In this document: piece by piece, positions 50,107 to 58,254 of the stretch
Layout: every line of letters begins with the position of its first letter
Numbering within the stretch: the stretch's first letter is position 1
Assembly (NCBI RefSeq): GCF_009749465.1
Contig: NZ_WBIS01000002.1
Coordinates: 725,645 to 789,644 of the forward strand
Source of the DNA: Agromyces terreus
Lineage (GTDB): Bacteria > Actinomycetota > Actinomycetes > Actinomycetales > Microbacteriaceae
Reading direction: 5' to 3'
Length of the DNA: 64,000 nt
Program-made: the position numbers and the translations under genes
The notes under the pieces: model-generated
Told to the model about the DNA's origin: nothing
What the model saw: the letters and a program-made list of their open reading frames with translations, nothing else
The model's database searches: none

Positions 50107-50236
50107 GCCGGCGGGTCGAGACGACCGAAGGCGGGCCCCTCGGCCCACCGGCCGCGATCGGAGCCCTTGCCGCGGCATCCGCCCGCCCGACAGGATGGAG
50201 GCCTGCGCGACGTCGCGTCGCGCGTTGGGGAGCCGC

Positions 50237-51094
50237 ATGAACCACGCATCGCACTGGACCGCCGATCCGATCGAACTCCTGCGAGTGGGGGAGGGATTCC
50301 GGCTCGACGAGGTCGATCCCGGCGCGCACCCGGGCTTCGACGGCGGCAAGGCGCAGGGCGCCAGGGCGCTCGCCGCCGGGATCCCGAAGCTCGCCGACCT
50401 GCAGGAGCAGCTCTTCGCCGGCAGCCGCATGGGCGGCGACACGCGGCGCATCCTGCTCGTGCTGCAGGCCATGGACACGGCCGGCAAGGGCGGCATCGTC
50501 AAGCACGTGATGGGGGCCGTCGACCCGCAGGGCGTGCAGCTCGCCGCGTTCAAGAAGCCGACCGAGGAGGAGCTCGCCCACGACTTCCTCTGGCGCATCC
50601 GCAAGGAGGAGCCGGGCCCGGGCATGATCGGCGTCTTCGACCGATCGCACTACGAGGACGTGCTCATCGGGCGCGTGCGGTCGCTCGCGCCGCCCGCCGA
50701 GATCGAGCGCCGCTACGACGCCATCAACGTCTTCGAGCGCGAGCTCACTGCCGCAGGCACGACGGTCATCAAGGTCATGCTCCACATCTCGGCCGACGAG
50801 CAGAAGGCCCGACTGCAGGAACGGCTCGACCGCCCCGACAAGCACTGGAAGTTCAACCCGGGCGACATCGACGAACGGCTGCTCGGTGCGAAGTACCGCG
50901 AGGCGTACCAGGCCGCCTTCGAGCGCACCGCGACGCCGGATGCCCCGTGGTACGTCGTGCCCGCCGACCGCAAGTGGTACGCGCGACTCGTCGTGCAGCA
51001 CCTGCTGATCGACGCGCTCGAGCGCATGCGCCTCGAGTGGCCGAAGGCCGACTTCGACGTCGAGGAGCAGAAGGCGAGGCTCGCGGCGAGCTGA
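50237..51094 (+). CDS. PPK2 family polyphosphate--nucleotide phosphotransferase
   Basis: A 285-residue soluble kinase that uses polyphosphate to phosphorylate nucleotides, or the reverse. The Walker A-like motif is LQAMDTAGKGGIVKHVM, and the lid/Walker B region is GMIGVFDRSHYEDVLIGRVR, followed by HISADEQKARLQERLDRPDK. KWYARLVVQHLLID is also characteristic. The single-domain length fits PPK2 class I or III. GGGGAG lies 6 nt before the ATG. Whether it prefers AMP, ADP or GDP cannot be told. The 130-bp gap before it holds a fragment of the palindromic repeat (CGGCGGGTCGAGACGA). Confidence 0.9.
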   Translation: MNHASHWTADPIELLRVGEGFRLDEVDPGAHPGFDGGKAQGARALAAGIPKLADLQEQLFAGSRMGGDTRRILLVLQAMDTAGKGGIVKHVMGAVDPQGVQLAAFKKPTEEELAHDFLWRIRKEEPGPGMIGVFDRSHYEDVLIGRVRSLAPPAEIERRYDAINVFERELTAAGTTVIKVMLHISADEQKARLQERLDRPDKHWKFNPGDIDERLLGAKYREAYQAAFERTATPDAPWYVVPADRKWYARLVVQHLLIDALERMRLEWPKADFDVEEQKARLAAS

Positions 51095-51117
51095 GTTCCG
51101 CGGGTCGGAGGTGAGGG

Positions 51118-51155
51118 GTCTCGAGACGGCGCCGGCGCGCCTCCTCGACCGGCGG
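51118..51155 (+). repeat. Palindromic repeat unit between convergent ppk2 and menF
   Basis: One direct unit: GGTCTCGAGAC, centre GGCGCCGGCGCGC, then CTCCTCGACCGGCGG. The centre GGCGCC is itself palindromic. Confidence 0.85.
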
Positions 51156-51179
51156 CGGCGGGGACGCGGGCGCCCGGCC

Positions 51180-52490
51180 TCAGCCGCCGAACGCCTCGAC
51201 GATCGGGCGGAACTTCATGACCGTCTCGGCGAGCTCGTCGGCGGGCACCGAGTCGTGCACGATGCCGCAGCCTGCATACGCGCGCACCGTGCCGTCGGCC
51301 TCGACCTGCGCGCAGCGCAGCGCGATCGCCCATTCGCCGTCGCCGTCGCCGTCGACCCAACCGACCGGGCCCGCGTAGCGCCCGCGGTCGAAGCCCTCGA
51401 GCTCGGCGAGCACGTCGAGTGCGACGCGTCGCGGCGTGCCGGCCACGGCCGCCGTCGGATGCACGGCCCGCACCAGGTCGAGCGCCGTCGACCCGTCGCC
51501 GAGGGTGCCCTTGAGATCGGTCGCGAGATGCCAGAGGTTCGGCAGCTGCAGCGTGAACGGTTCGGGGCTGGCGTCGAGGCGGGCGGTGTGCGGCTCCAGC
51601 CGCTTCACGGCGCTCGCGACGGCGAGGGCGTGCTCGGCGCGGTCCTTCGCCGATTCCGTCAGCGCGGTCGCGCGTTCGCGGTCGGATGCCTCGCCCGCGC
51701 CCCGTGCGGAGGTGCCGGCCAGGACCCGCGCCGACACGGTGCCGTGGTCGACGCGCACGAGGGTCTCGGGGCTCGCGCCGATGAGGCCGTCGACGGCGAA
51801 CACCCACGTGTCGGGGTAGTCCTCGGCGAGCCGGTGGATCGTGGCGCGCAGCCCGTCCTCCTCGTGCAGCTCGCCCACGAGTTCGCGCGCGAGCACGACC
51901 TTGGCGAGCTCGCCGCCGTCGATGCGGCCCACCGCCTCGGCGACGGCCGCCTCGTAGCGCTCGGGCGGCACCGCGCCGGGCTCGAATGCCACGCGCGGAA
52001 TGCGCCGCCTCGGGGCGGGCTCGGGGATCGCGAGCAGGTCGGATGCCGCGGCATCCGCCCCGCTCGGAGCGCCCGGCTCGTCGTCGGAGGCGTCCTCCGC
52101 GAGCGCGATGCGCGTCACCCACGCGCGCCCGTCGCGGCGGCCCAGCACGAGCTCGGGCACGACGAGCACGCTCGTGGAGGCCGAATCGTCGGCGAACGCG
52201 AACGCGCCGAACGCGACGAGGCCCGTGCCCGGCAGTCCGACGCGGTCGTCGACGTCGGCATCGGCCGCGAGCTCGGTCCAGACGGCCGCCGCGTCGTCGA
52301 CGCGGTCGACGCCCGAGGTCTCGATGCGCAGCGTCTCGCCGAGGCCCACGATGCCCTCGCCCCGTCGCATCCAGAGCAGCGGATGCCGCGGATCGGCGCG
52401 CGGGATCAGCGGCGCGAGCTCGTCGACCGGTTCGGTGCGCACCACGAGGCGCGACCGGGAGCGCTCGCGCGCGGCATCCGTGTTCGTCAC
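51180..52490 (-). CDS. menF: Isochorismate synthase
   Basis: A 436-residue chorismate-binding enzyme that isomerises chorismate to isochorismate, the first step of menaquinone synthesis. The N-terminal half is variable and carries a GGATGCC/GGCATCC-rich acidic linker (SGADAAASDLLA). The catalytic half has GGELAKVVLARELVG, VLAGTSARGAGEA, HPTAAVAGTPRRVAL and GPVGWVDGDGDGEWAIALR, ending in YAGCGIVHDS. The GTG at 52490 has a TAGGCT hexamer ending 6 nt upstream. A siderophore-type isochorismate synthase is excluded mainly by the men context. Confidence 0.9.
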   Translation of the reverse strand: MTNTDAARERSRSRLVVRTEPVDELAPLIPRADPRHPLLWMRRGEGIVGLGETLRIETSGVDRVDDAAAVWTELAADADVDDRVGLPGTGLVAFGAFAFADDSASTSVLVVPELVLGRRDGRAWVTRIALAEDASDDEPGAPSGADAAASDLLAIPEPAPRRRIPRVAFEPGAVPPERYEAAVAEAVGRIDGGELAKVVLARELVGELHEEDGLRATIHRLAEDYPDTWVFAVDGLIGASPETLVRVDHGTVSARVLAGTSARGAGEASDRERATALTESAKDRAEHALAVASAVKRLEPHTARLDASPEPFTLQLPNLWHLATDLKGTLGDGSTALDLVRAVHPTAAVAGTPRRVALDVLAELEGFDRGRYAGPVGWVDGDGDGEWAIALRCAQVEADGTVRAYAGCGIVHDSVPADELAETVMKFRPIVEAFGG

Positions 52491-52521
52491 CGGATCAGCC
52501 TACGTCCGCGGATGTGGGAGC

Positions 52522-52597
52522 GCCGGTCGAGGAGTGCAGCGTCTCGAGACCTGCGCTGGGTCTCGAGACGGCGCCGGCGCGCCTCCTCGACCGGCGG
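52522..52597. repeat. Palindromic repeat pair between divergent menF and menG
   Basis: An inverted unit (52522-52551) and a direct unit (52558-52597) face each other across a 6-bp spacer, giving a potential 35-bp-arm cruciform. This copy lies between two promoters, not behind genes. Confidence 0.85.
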
Positions 52598-52648
52598 GAC
52601 TGCATGCTTCCCAGCGCATACCCTGCGGCCGCGCCCTAGGATCGAAGG

Positions 52649-53356
52649 ATGACGCGCGCAGATCTCGGCAAGGATCCCGGCCAGGTTTCGGCGATGTTCG
52701 ACCGGGTCGCGGCCCGCTACGACCGCACGAACACCGTGCTGTCCATGGGCAACGCCCCGCTCTGGCGCATCGCGACCACCCGGGCCGTCGCCCCGAAGCC
52801 GGGCGAGCGCATCCTCGACGTCGCGGCGGGCACGGGCACCTCGAGCGCGAGCCTCGCCGCATCCGGGGCATCCGTCGTGGCCGCCGACTTCTCACCCGGC
52901 ATGATCGAGGTCGGCCGCAACCGGCAGGCGCACGTTCCGAACATCGTGTTCGTCGAGGCCGACGCCACCGCGCTGCCGTTCGGCGACGACGAGTTCGACG
53001 CGGTGACGATCTCGTTCGGCCTGCGCAACGTCAACGCGCCCGAACTCGCGCTCGCCGAGTTCCTCAGGGTCACGAAGCCCGGCGGGCGACTCGTCGTGTG
53101 CGAGTTCTCCGAGCCGCCCGCACCGATCATCCGCCTCGGGTACCACGCCTACCAGCGTTACGTCATGCCGACCCTCGTGCGGCTCTCGAGCTCGAACGAC
53201 GACGCCTACGACTACCTCAACGAGTCGATCCTCGCCTGGCCCGACCAGCCGTCGCTCGCGGCGAAGATCCGCGGCGTCGGATACACCGACGTCGCATGGC
53301 GCAACCTCACGGGCGGCATCGTCGCCCTGCATCGGGCGCGCAAGCCGCTCGCCTGA
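52649..53356 (+). CDS. menG: Demethylmenaquinone methyltransferase
   Basis: A 235-residue SAM methyltransferase (UbiE/MenG) for the last step of menaquinone synthesis. The family start VSAMFDRVAARYDRTNTVLS is present. SAM-binding motif I is ILDVAAGTGTSSASLA, then VTISFGLRNVNAPELAL and VVCEFSEPPAPIIRLGYHAY, which are specific for the UbiE group. A TAGGAT hexamer ends 6 nt before the ATG, and the protein begins MTRADLGKDP. It is followed by the polyprenyl diphosphate synthase gene on the same strand. Confidence 0.94.
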   Translation: MTRADLGKDPGQVSAMFDRVAARYDRTNTVLSMGNAPLWRIATTRAVAPKPGERILDVAAGTGTSSASLAASGASVVAADFSPGMIEVGRNRQAHVPNIVFVEADATALPFGDDEFDAVTISFGLRNVNAPELALAEFLRVTKPGGRLVVCEFSEPPAPIIRLGYHAYQRYVMPTLVRLSSSNDDAYDYLNESILAWPDQPSLAAKIRGVGYTDVAWRNLTGGIVALHRARKPLA

Positions 53357-53444
53357 GCCGGTTCGCCGTCGCGTCCATGCGCGGGGCGCGCCGACGCCGT
53401 GCGGGCGAGAGTGGCTCGCAGGTTCGCCCCGATAGACTCGAAAC

Positions 53445-54569
53445 GTGAATCCGAGCCATCCGGTCGCCCGACGCGGCTCAGCGCTCGCTGCGAACCTGGG
53501 TCTGAGCGAACGCCTGTTCGCGTCATCCGCCGACAAGGCGATGGCGAAGGCGATCGACGACGGCATCGAGCGGGTCGAAGCGGGACTGATCCGAGAGGTC
53601 AGCTTCGCCGACTCCATCGCGGATGCCTCGACCCGCTACCTGCTCCAGGCCGGGGGCAAGCGCGTCCGGCCGATGCTGACGCTGCTCACCGCGCAGCTCG
53701 GCGCCGGCATCACCGACGAGGTCATCACCGCCGCCGAGGCCATCGAGATCACGCACCTCGGGTCGCTGTACCACGACGACGTCATGGACGAGTCAGAGCG
53801 CCGCCGCGGCGTGCCGAGCGCGCAGACGGTGTGGGGCAACTCGGTCGCGATCCTCACGGGAGACCTCCTGTTCGCGCGCGCCAGCCAGCTCATGGCCCAG
53901 CTCGGCGAGCGGGCGATCCGCATGCAGGCCGGCACCTTCGAGCGCCTCGTGCTCGGGCAGCTGCACGAGACCGTCGGCCCGGTCGAGGGCGACGACCCCA
54001 TCGAGCACTACATCCAGGTGCTCGCCGACAAGACCGGCTCGCTCATCGCGGCGGCCGCCCAGTCGGGGCTCATCTTCTCGGGCGCCGATCCCGCCTACGA
54101 GGCGCCCGTCGTCGAGTTCGGCGAGAAGATCGGCATCGCGTTCCAGCTCATCGACGACGTCATCGACCTCTCTCCGCAGCCCGAGACCACCGGCAAGGTG
54201 CCGGGCACCGACCTGCGCGCGGGCGTCGTGACGCTGCCCGTGCTTCGCCTCACCGAGCTGGCCAGGACCGATGCGGCATCGGCCGACCTGCTTCGGCGCA
54301 TCGAGCGCGACGTGATGCCCGTCGCCGACGGCGCAGAGCCCGTCGATCCGCACGACACGAACACCCTCGCGTCGCGCATCGTGCCCTCGCGCGACACCGT
54401 CGACGCGATCGTCGCCGAGCTGCGCGCGCACGAGGCGACCACCGCGACGTACGACGAGGCGCACCGCTGGGCGCGCGAGGCCGTCGCGGCGCTCGACCCG
54501 CTGCCCGAGGGCACCGTGAAGAAGGCGCTGACCCGGTTCGCCGAGTCCGTCGTCGATCGGGCGAGCTGA
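53445..54569 (+). CDS. Polyprenyl diphosphate synthase (probable menaquinone side-chain synthase)
   Basis: A 374-residue trans-isoprenyl diphosphate synthase. Both Asp-rich motifs are present: GSLYHDDVMDESERRRG and FQLIDDVIDLSPQPETTGK. LQAGGKRVRPMLTLLTAQLG holds the Lys/Arg diphosphate contacts. Small residues before the first motif (LG-SLYH) fit a long-chain product. The position after menG suggests it makes the side chain used by MenA. The chain length cannot be read from sequence. A TAGACT hexamer ends 6 nt before the GTG. Confidence 0.92.
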   Translation: MNPSHPVARRGSALAANLGLSERLFASSADKAMAKAIDDGIERVEAGLIREVSFADSIADASTRYLLQAGGKRVRPMLTLLTAQLGAGITDEVITAAEAIEITHLGSLYHDDVMDESERRRGVPSAQTVWGNSVAILTGDLLFARASQLMAQLGERAIRMQAGTFERLVLGQLHETVGPVEGDDPIEHYIQVLADKTGSLIAAAAQSGLIFSGADPAYEAPVVEFGEKIGIAFQLIDDVIDLSPQPETTGKVPGTDLRAGVVTLPVLRLTELARTDAASADLLRRIERDVMPVADGAEPVDPHDTNTLASRIVPSRDTVDAIVAELRAHEATTATYDEAHRWAREAVAALDPLPEGTVKKALTRFAESVVDRAS

Positions 54570-54602
54570 GCGCACGCGTGGCAGAACGCAGCCGTCGGGC
54601 AG

Positions 54603-54664
54603 AATTCAGGAGAATCGAGCTCATGCGCGCCATGCGCGGGGCATCCGCCGCGATCTCCTGAATT
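54603..54664. repeat. Inverted repeat with AATTCAGGAGA arms
   Basis: 11-bp perfect arms (54603-54613, 54654-54664) enclose 40 bp. The arms share TTCAGGAG with the element in the ECF transporter gene (41407-41503). It lies between the polyprenyl synthase stop and the reductase start and could form a terminator-like hairpin. Confidence 0.65.
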
Positions 54665-54704
54665 TCTCGGAGACCGGTCGGCGACGAAGGGGAGGAACGA
54701 CACC

Positions 54705-56084
54705 GTGACCAGAACCAAGCTGCGACTCGCGATCGTCGGCGCCGGCCCGGCCGGCATCTACGCCGCCGACATCCTGCTGAAGGCCGAACGCAACTTCGAC
54801 GTCTCGATCGACCTCTTCGACCACCTGCCGGCGCCCTACGGGCTCGTCCGCTACGGCGTCGCGCCCGACCACCCCCGCATCAAGGGCATCATCACCGCAT
54901 TGCGCGACGTGCTCGACCGCGGAGACATCCGCATCTTCGGAAATGTGCGCTTCGGCGAAGACCTTAGCCTCGACGACCTCAAGCGGCACTACAACGCGGT
55001 GATCTTCGCGACGGGCGCCGTGCGCGACGCGTCGCTCACCATTCCCGGCGTCGAGCTCGAAGGCTCCTACGGCGCCGCCGACTTCGTCAGCTGGTTCGAC
55101 GGGCACCCCGACGTGCCCCGCACCTGGCCGCTCGAGGCCGAGTCGGTCGCCGTCATCGGCAACGGCAACGTCGCGCTCGACACCGCGCGCATGCTCGCCA
55201 AGCACGTCGAAGACCTCATGGTCACCGAACTGCCCGCCAACGTCGCCGCCGGGCTCGCCGCGTCGCCCGTCACCGACGTGCACGTGTTCGGCCGCCGCGG
55301 CCCCACCTCGGTCAAGTTCACGCCCCTCGAGCTGCGCGAGCTCGGCGAACTGCGCGACGTCGACATGATCGTGTACGACGAGGACTTCGACTACGACGAC
55401 GCCGCGCGCGCCGCGGTCACCGGCAACAAGCAGGTCTTCGTCATCGACAAGGTGCTGCAGCAGTGGCGGCAGCGGCCGGTGGGCGAGGCGAGCCGCCGCC
55501 TGCACCTGCACTTCTTCGCCAAGCCGCTCGAGATCGTCGACGACGGCAGCGGTCGGGTCGGCGGCATCCGCTACGAGCGCACCGCGCCCGACGGCGAAGG
55601 CGGCGTCGTCGGCACCGGCGAGATCCGCGAGCTGCCGATCCAGGCGGTGTACCGCGCCGTCGGCTACTTCGGATCCCCGCTGCCCGGCATCCCGTTCGAC
55701 AAGAAGTTCGGCGTGATCCCGAACCACGAGGGCCAGGTGCTCACGCGCGACAAGACCACGGGCGAGGCGCGCCAGATGTACGGCGTCTACGCCACCGGCT
55801 GGATCAAGCGCGGCCCCGTCGGCCTCATCGGGCACACCAAGTCCGACGCCATGGAGACGATCAAGCACGTCATCAACGACCTCGGCAACTGGTGGACCCC
55901 CGAGTCGCCGTCCGAGGAGTCCGTCGTCGAACTGCTCGAGTCCCGCGGCATCGCCTACACCGACCTCGACGGATGGCACCGCCTCGACCAGCACGAGCTC
56001 TCGCTCGGCGAGGCCGAGGGCCGCGTGCGCATCAAGGTCGTGCCCCGCGACGACATGGTCGCGATCTCGCGCGACGAGGTGTAG
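54705..56084 (+). CDS. FprA-like ferredoxin/adrenodoxin-type NADP+ reductase
   Basis: A 459-residue FAD flavoenzyme that moves electrons between NADPH and ferredoxins. The FAD motif is LRLAIVGAGPAGIYAADILL, then LPAPYGLVRYGVAPDHP, which is typical of the adrenodoxin-reductase family. The NADP-binding loop is VAVIGNGNVALDTARMLAKH with GRRGPTSVKFTPLELREL. The C-terminal FAD segment is YATGWIKRGPVGLIGHTKSD. The GTG at 54705 has GGGGAGG 9 nt upstream. Its partner ferredoxin is not in the window. Confidence 0.92.
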   Translation: MTRTKLRLAIVGAGPAGIYAADILLKAERNFDVSIDLFDHLPAPYGLVRYGVAPDHPRIKGIITALRDVLDRGDIRIFGNVRFGEDLSLDDLKRHYNAVIFATGAVRDASLTIPGVELEGSYGAADFVSWFDGHPDVPRTWPLEAESVAVIGNGNVALDTARMLAKHVEDLMVTELPANVAAGLAASPVTDVHVFGRRGPTSVKFTPLELRELGELRDVDMIVYDEDFDYDDAARAAVTGNKQVFVIDKVLQQWRQRPVGEASRRLHLHFFAKPLEIVDDGSGRVGGIRYERTAPDGEGGVVGTGEIRELPIQAVYRAVGYFGSPLPGIPFDKKFGVIPNHEGQVLTRDKTTGEARQMYGVYATGWIKRGPVGLIGHTKSDAMETIKHVINDLGNWWTPESPSEESVVELLESRGIAYTDLDGWHRLDQHELSLGEAEGRVRIKVVPRDDMVAISRDEV

Positions 56085-56120
56085 CCCGGTTCGTCGCCGG
56101 TTGCGCGCTCGAAGGGGAAT

Positions 56121-56180
56121 GCGAGCGGATGCCGCGGGGCGAGCGGATGCCGCGTGGCGGGCGGATGCCGCAGGGCGGGC
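56121..56180 (+). repeat. GGATGCC-bearing 18-bp tandem repeat
   Basis: Three imperfect copies of GAGCGGATGCCGCGGGGC lie in the 155-bp gap between the reductase and the prepilin peptidase gene. A short similar stretch (GAGCGGATGTCGC twice) is at 59874-59900. Confidence 0.8.
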
Positions 56181-56239
56181 GCCGGCGCCCTGTGCATGAT
56201 CGGCATCGCGCCGTCCGCCGAGCCGCTACGCTGCCGTCC

Positions 56240-56941
56240 GTGCCGCTCGAGTCGCTCCTCCTCACCGCATCGGCGTGCGCGGCCGTCGGCGGCGTGCTCG
56301 GCTGGTGGCCCCTCGCCGCCTGGGTCGAGCGGTCCCTCCGCGCGCCCGAGGGCGCCCCACGGCGGATGTCGCGGCAGACCGTTCGAGTCGCGGCGTGCGC
56401 GACCGCCGCCGCCTGCTTCGGCCTGATCGGCCTGCGCTTCGGCGACGCCTGGGTGCTTCCCGCACTCCTCGCATTCGCGGCATCCGCGACCGTGCTCTCA
56501 TTCGTCGATCTCATGGAGCACCGCCTGCCGAACGCGGTCGTCTTCCCGTCGCTCGCGCTCGTCGCCGCGCTGTGCCTCGTCGCGTCGCCGCTTTCGGGGC
56601 GGCCCATCGCGTTCGTCTGGGCGTTGGTCGGGTCCGGCGCGATGTTCGCCCTGTACCTGTTGATCGCGCTCATCTCGCCGGGAGCGATGGGCATGGGCGA
56701 CGTCAAGCTCGCGCTGCTCATCGGATTCGTGCTCGGCTGGTTCGGCCTGTCGGCCTGGGTCGTCGGGCTGCTCGGCGCATTCGTCGTCGGCGGCGTCGTC
56801 TCGATCGTCGCGCTCGCGATGCGGCGGGTGACGCTGCGCGGCTCGATCCCGTTCGGACCGTCGATGCTCGTCGGCGCCCTCCTCGCCGTGCTGCTCGTCG
56901 GCGACGCCCCGTCGCGCTTCGGACTCGCGACGATAGGCTGA
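56240..56941 (+). CDS. A24 family prepilin peptidase
   Basis: A 233-residue membrane aspartyl protease that would cleave type IV pilin-like signal peptides. The first catalytic Asp is in LSFVDLMEHRLPNAVVFPS and the second in GAMGMGDVKLALLIG, the GD motif of the family. It lacks the N-terminal Zn/methylase domain of large PilD enzymes. The GTG at 56240 has a TACGCT hexamer ending 7 nt upstream. No pilin gene is nearby, so the substrate lies elsewhere. Confidence 0.9.
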   Translation: MPLESLLLTASACAAVGGVLGWWPLAAWVERSLRAPEGAPRRMSRQTVRVAACATAAACFGLIGLRFGDAWVLPALLAFAASATVLSFVDLMEHRLPNAVVFPSLALVAALCLVASPLSGRPIAFVWALVGSGAMFALYLLIALISPGAMGMGDVKLALLIGFVLGWFGLSAWVVGLLGAFVVGGVVSIVALAMRRVTLRGSIPFGPSMLVGALLAVLLVGDAPSRFGLATIG

Positions 56942-56966
56942 GACGCGAACCCCGGGGGGAGGTCTC

Positions 56967-58004
56967 GTGTCCGAGCCGTCGTCCTCGCCGACCGCTGCCC
57001 GCCCGCAGAGCACGTCCGCCGACGGGTGGCGTCCCGATCTGCTCGGGCCCGGATTCGAGCAGCTCACCCTGCCGCTCGGCACCGACGAGGAGGGCGACGT
57101 CGTCGCGACGCTCGTGCGGTACACGCCCGGGTTCCGGTGGAGGTTGCGGCGCGGCGCGGCATCCGGTGCCGACGTGCTCTACGTGCACGGCTGGAGCGAC
57201 TACTTCTTCAACCCCGAGCAGGCGCGCTTCTGGGCGGAGGCCGGCGCGCGGTTCCACGCCCTCGACCTGCGCAAGTACGGGCGGAGCCTGCGCCCCGGGC
57301 AGACCGCCGGCTTCGTCACCGACCTCGCCGCCTACGACGCCGACCTCGAGGCGGCGCTCGAGGCGATGGGGCACGGCCGCGGCGAGGCATCCGCTCGCCC
57401 GTTGATCCTCGTCGGGCACTCGACCGGCGGGCTCACGCTGAGCCTCTGGGCCTCGCGCAATCGCGGCCGCGCCTCGGCGCTCGTGCTGAACAGCCCGTGG
57501 CTGGAGTTCCAGTTGAGCCAGGCCGGCCGGCAGGCGCTCGCGCCTGTCATCGGGTGGGGCGCCCGGGTGAACCCGCTCGGCCCGATGCCCAACGTCGACC
57601 TCGGGTTCTACACGCGCGCCGTGTCGACCCGGTTCGGCGGCGAGTGGGACTACTCGCCCGAGTGGCGGCCTGAGCGCGGATTCACGACGCATCCGGCCTG
57701 GCTCACCGCGGTGCTCGCCGGACACGCCGCCGTCGCCGCGGGCATCGACGTCGGGTCGCCCGCGCTCACGCTCCTCTCGGCGCGCTCGACGCTGCTCCCG
57801 AGATGGGACGAGGCGATGCGCACCTCCGACAGCGTGCTCGTCGTCGACGAGATCGCCGAACGGGCCACCCGGCTCGGGCCCGACATCGCCGTGTCGCGCA
57901 TCGACGGGGCGCTGCACGACGTGTTCCTGTCGCGCGAGCCCGCGCGGACGGCCGCCTACGCCGCGATCACGCGCTGGCTGCGCGGCTACGCCCCCGGGCG
58001 CTGA
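56967..58004 (+). CDS. Alpha/beta hydrolase (serine hydrolase)
   Basis: A 345-residue serine hydrolase with the nucleophile elbow LVGHSTGGLTLSLW and the oxyanion region VLYVHGWSDYFFNPEQ. The late catalytic His is probably in RIDGALHDVFLS. It resembles lysophospholipase/serine aminopeptidase-type hydrolases. The GTG at 56967 has GGGGGAGG 5 nt upstream; a TAGGCT hexamer lies at the end of the preceding gene, so it has its own promoter and a short leader. It is not clearly MenH. Confidence 0.88.
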   Translation: MSEPSSSPTAARPQSTSADGWRPDLLGPGFEQLTLPLGTDEEGDVVATLVRYTPGFRWRLRRGAASGADVLYVHGWSDYFFNPEQARFWAEAGARFHALDLRKYGRSLRPGQTAGFVTDLAAYDADLEAALEAMGHGRGEASARPLILVGHSTGGLTLSLWASRNRGRASALVLNSPWLEFQLSQAGRQALAPVIGWGARVNPLGPMPNVDLGFYTRAVSTRFGGEWDYSPEWRPERGFTTHPAWLTAVLAGHAAVAAGIDVGSPALTLLSARSTLLPRWDEAMRTSDSVLVVDEIAERATRLGPDIAVSRIDGALHDVFLSREPARTAAYAAITRWLRGYAPGR

Positions 58005-58007
58005 CCC

Positions 58008-58072
58008 GCGGCGCCCGCCCGCCCGCGCCCACGCCCGCCCGCCCCGCGCCCACCCGCCCGCTCCCGCCCCCG
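58008..58072 (-). other. G-run tract on the minus strand (possible G-quadruplex)
   Basis: The plus strand is almost pure C with single G or A breaks. The minus strand therefore has at least nine runs of three or more G separated by 1-3 nt. It directly follows the hydrolase stop and precedes the inverted repeat at 58070. Confidence 0.6.
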
Positions 58073-58120
58073 AATCGGCGCCTGAGTGCGGATTCGGCGG
58101 CACCGATTCCGCACTCAGGC
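58070..58120. repeat. Inverted repeat, left flank of the AbiEi/DUF559-like gene
   Basis: GCCTGAGTGCGGA pairs with TCCGCACTCAGGC (13 bp) around a 15-nt loop, with CGAATCGGC-type outer sequence. The same words recur at 59240-59312 on the other side of the next gene. Confidence 0.8.
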
Positions 58121-58254
58121 ACACGAACGCGGTCGGTTCGTCAGGAGGCGACCCGGGCGAGCGTCTTGACCTCCCCGGTTCGGATCTCGCGGCACGTGTC
58201 CACAGATCGCGAGGTCCCGACATCCGGATGCCGCGGATCGTCGAGACTTCCGCC

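Noticed and set aside
56967..58004. MenH (SHCHC synthase) identity for the alpha/beta hydrolase
   Set aside because: It is longer than MenH and lies outside the men row. No MenH-specific feature was recognised beyond the general serine hydrolase motif.
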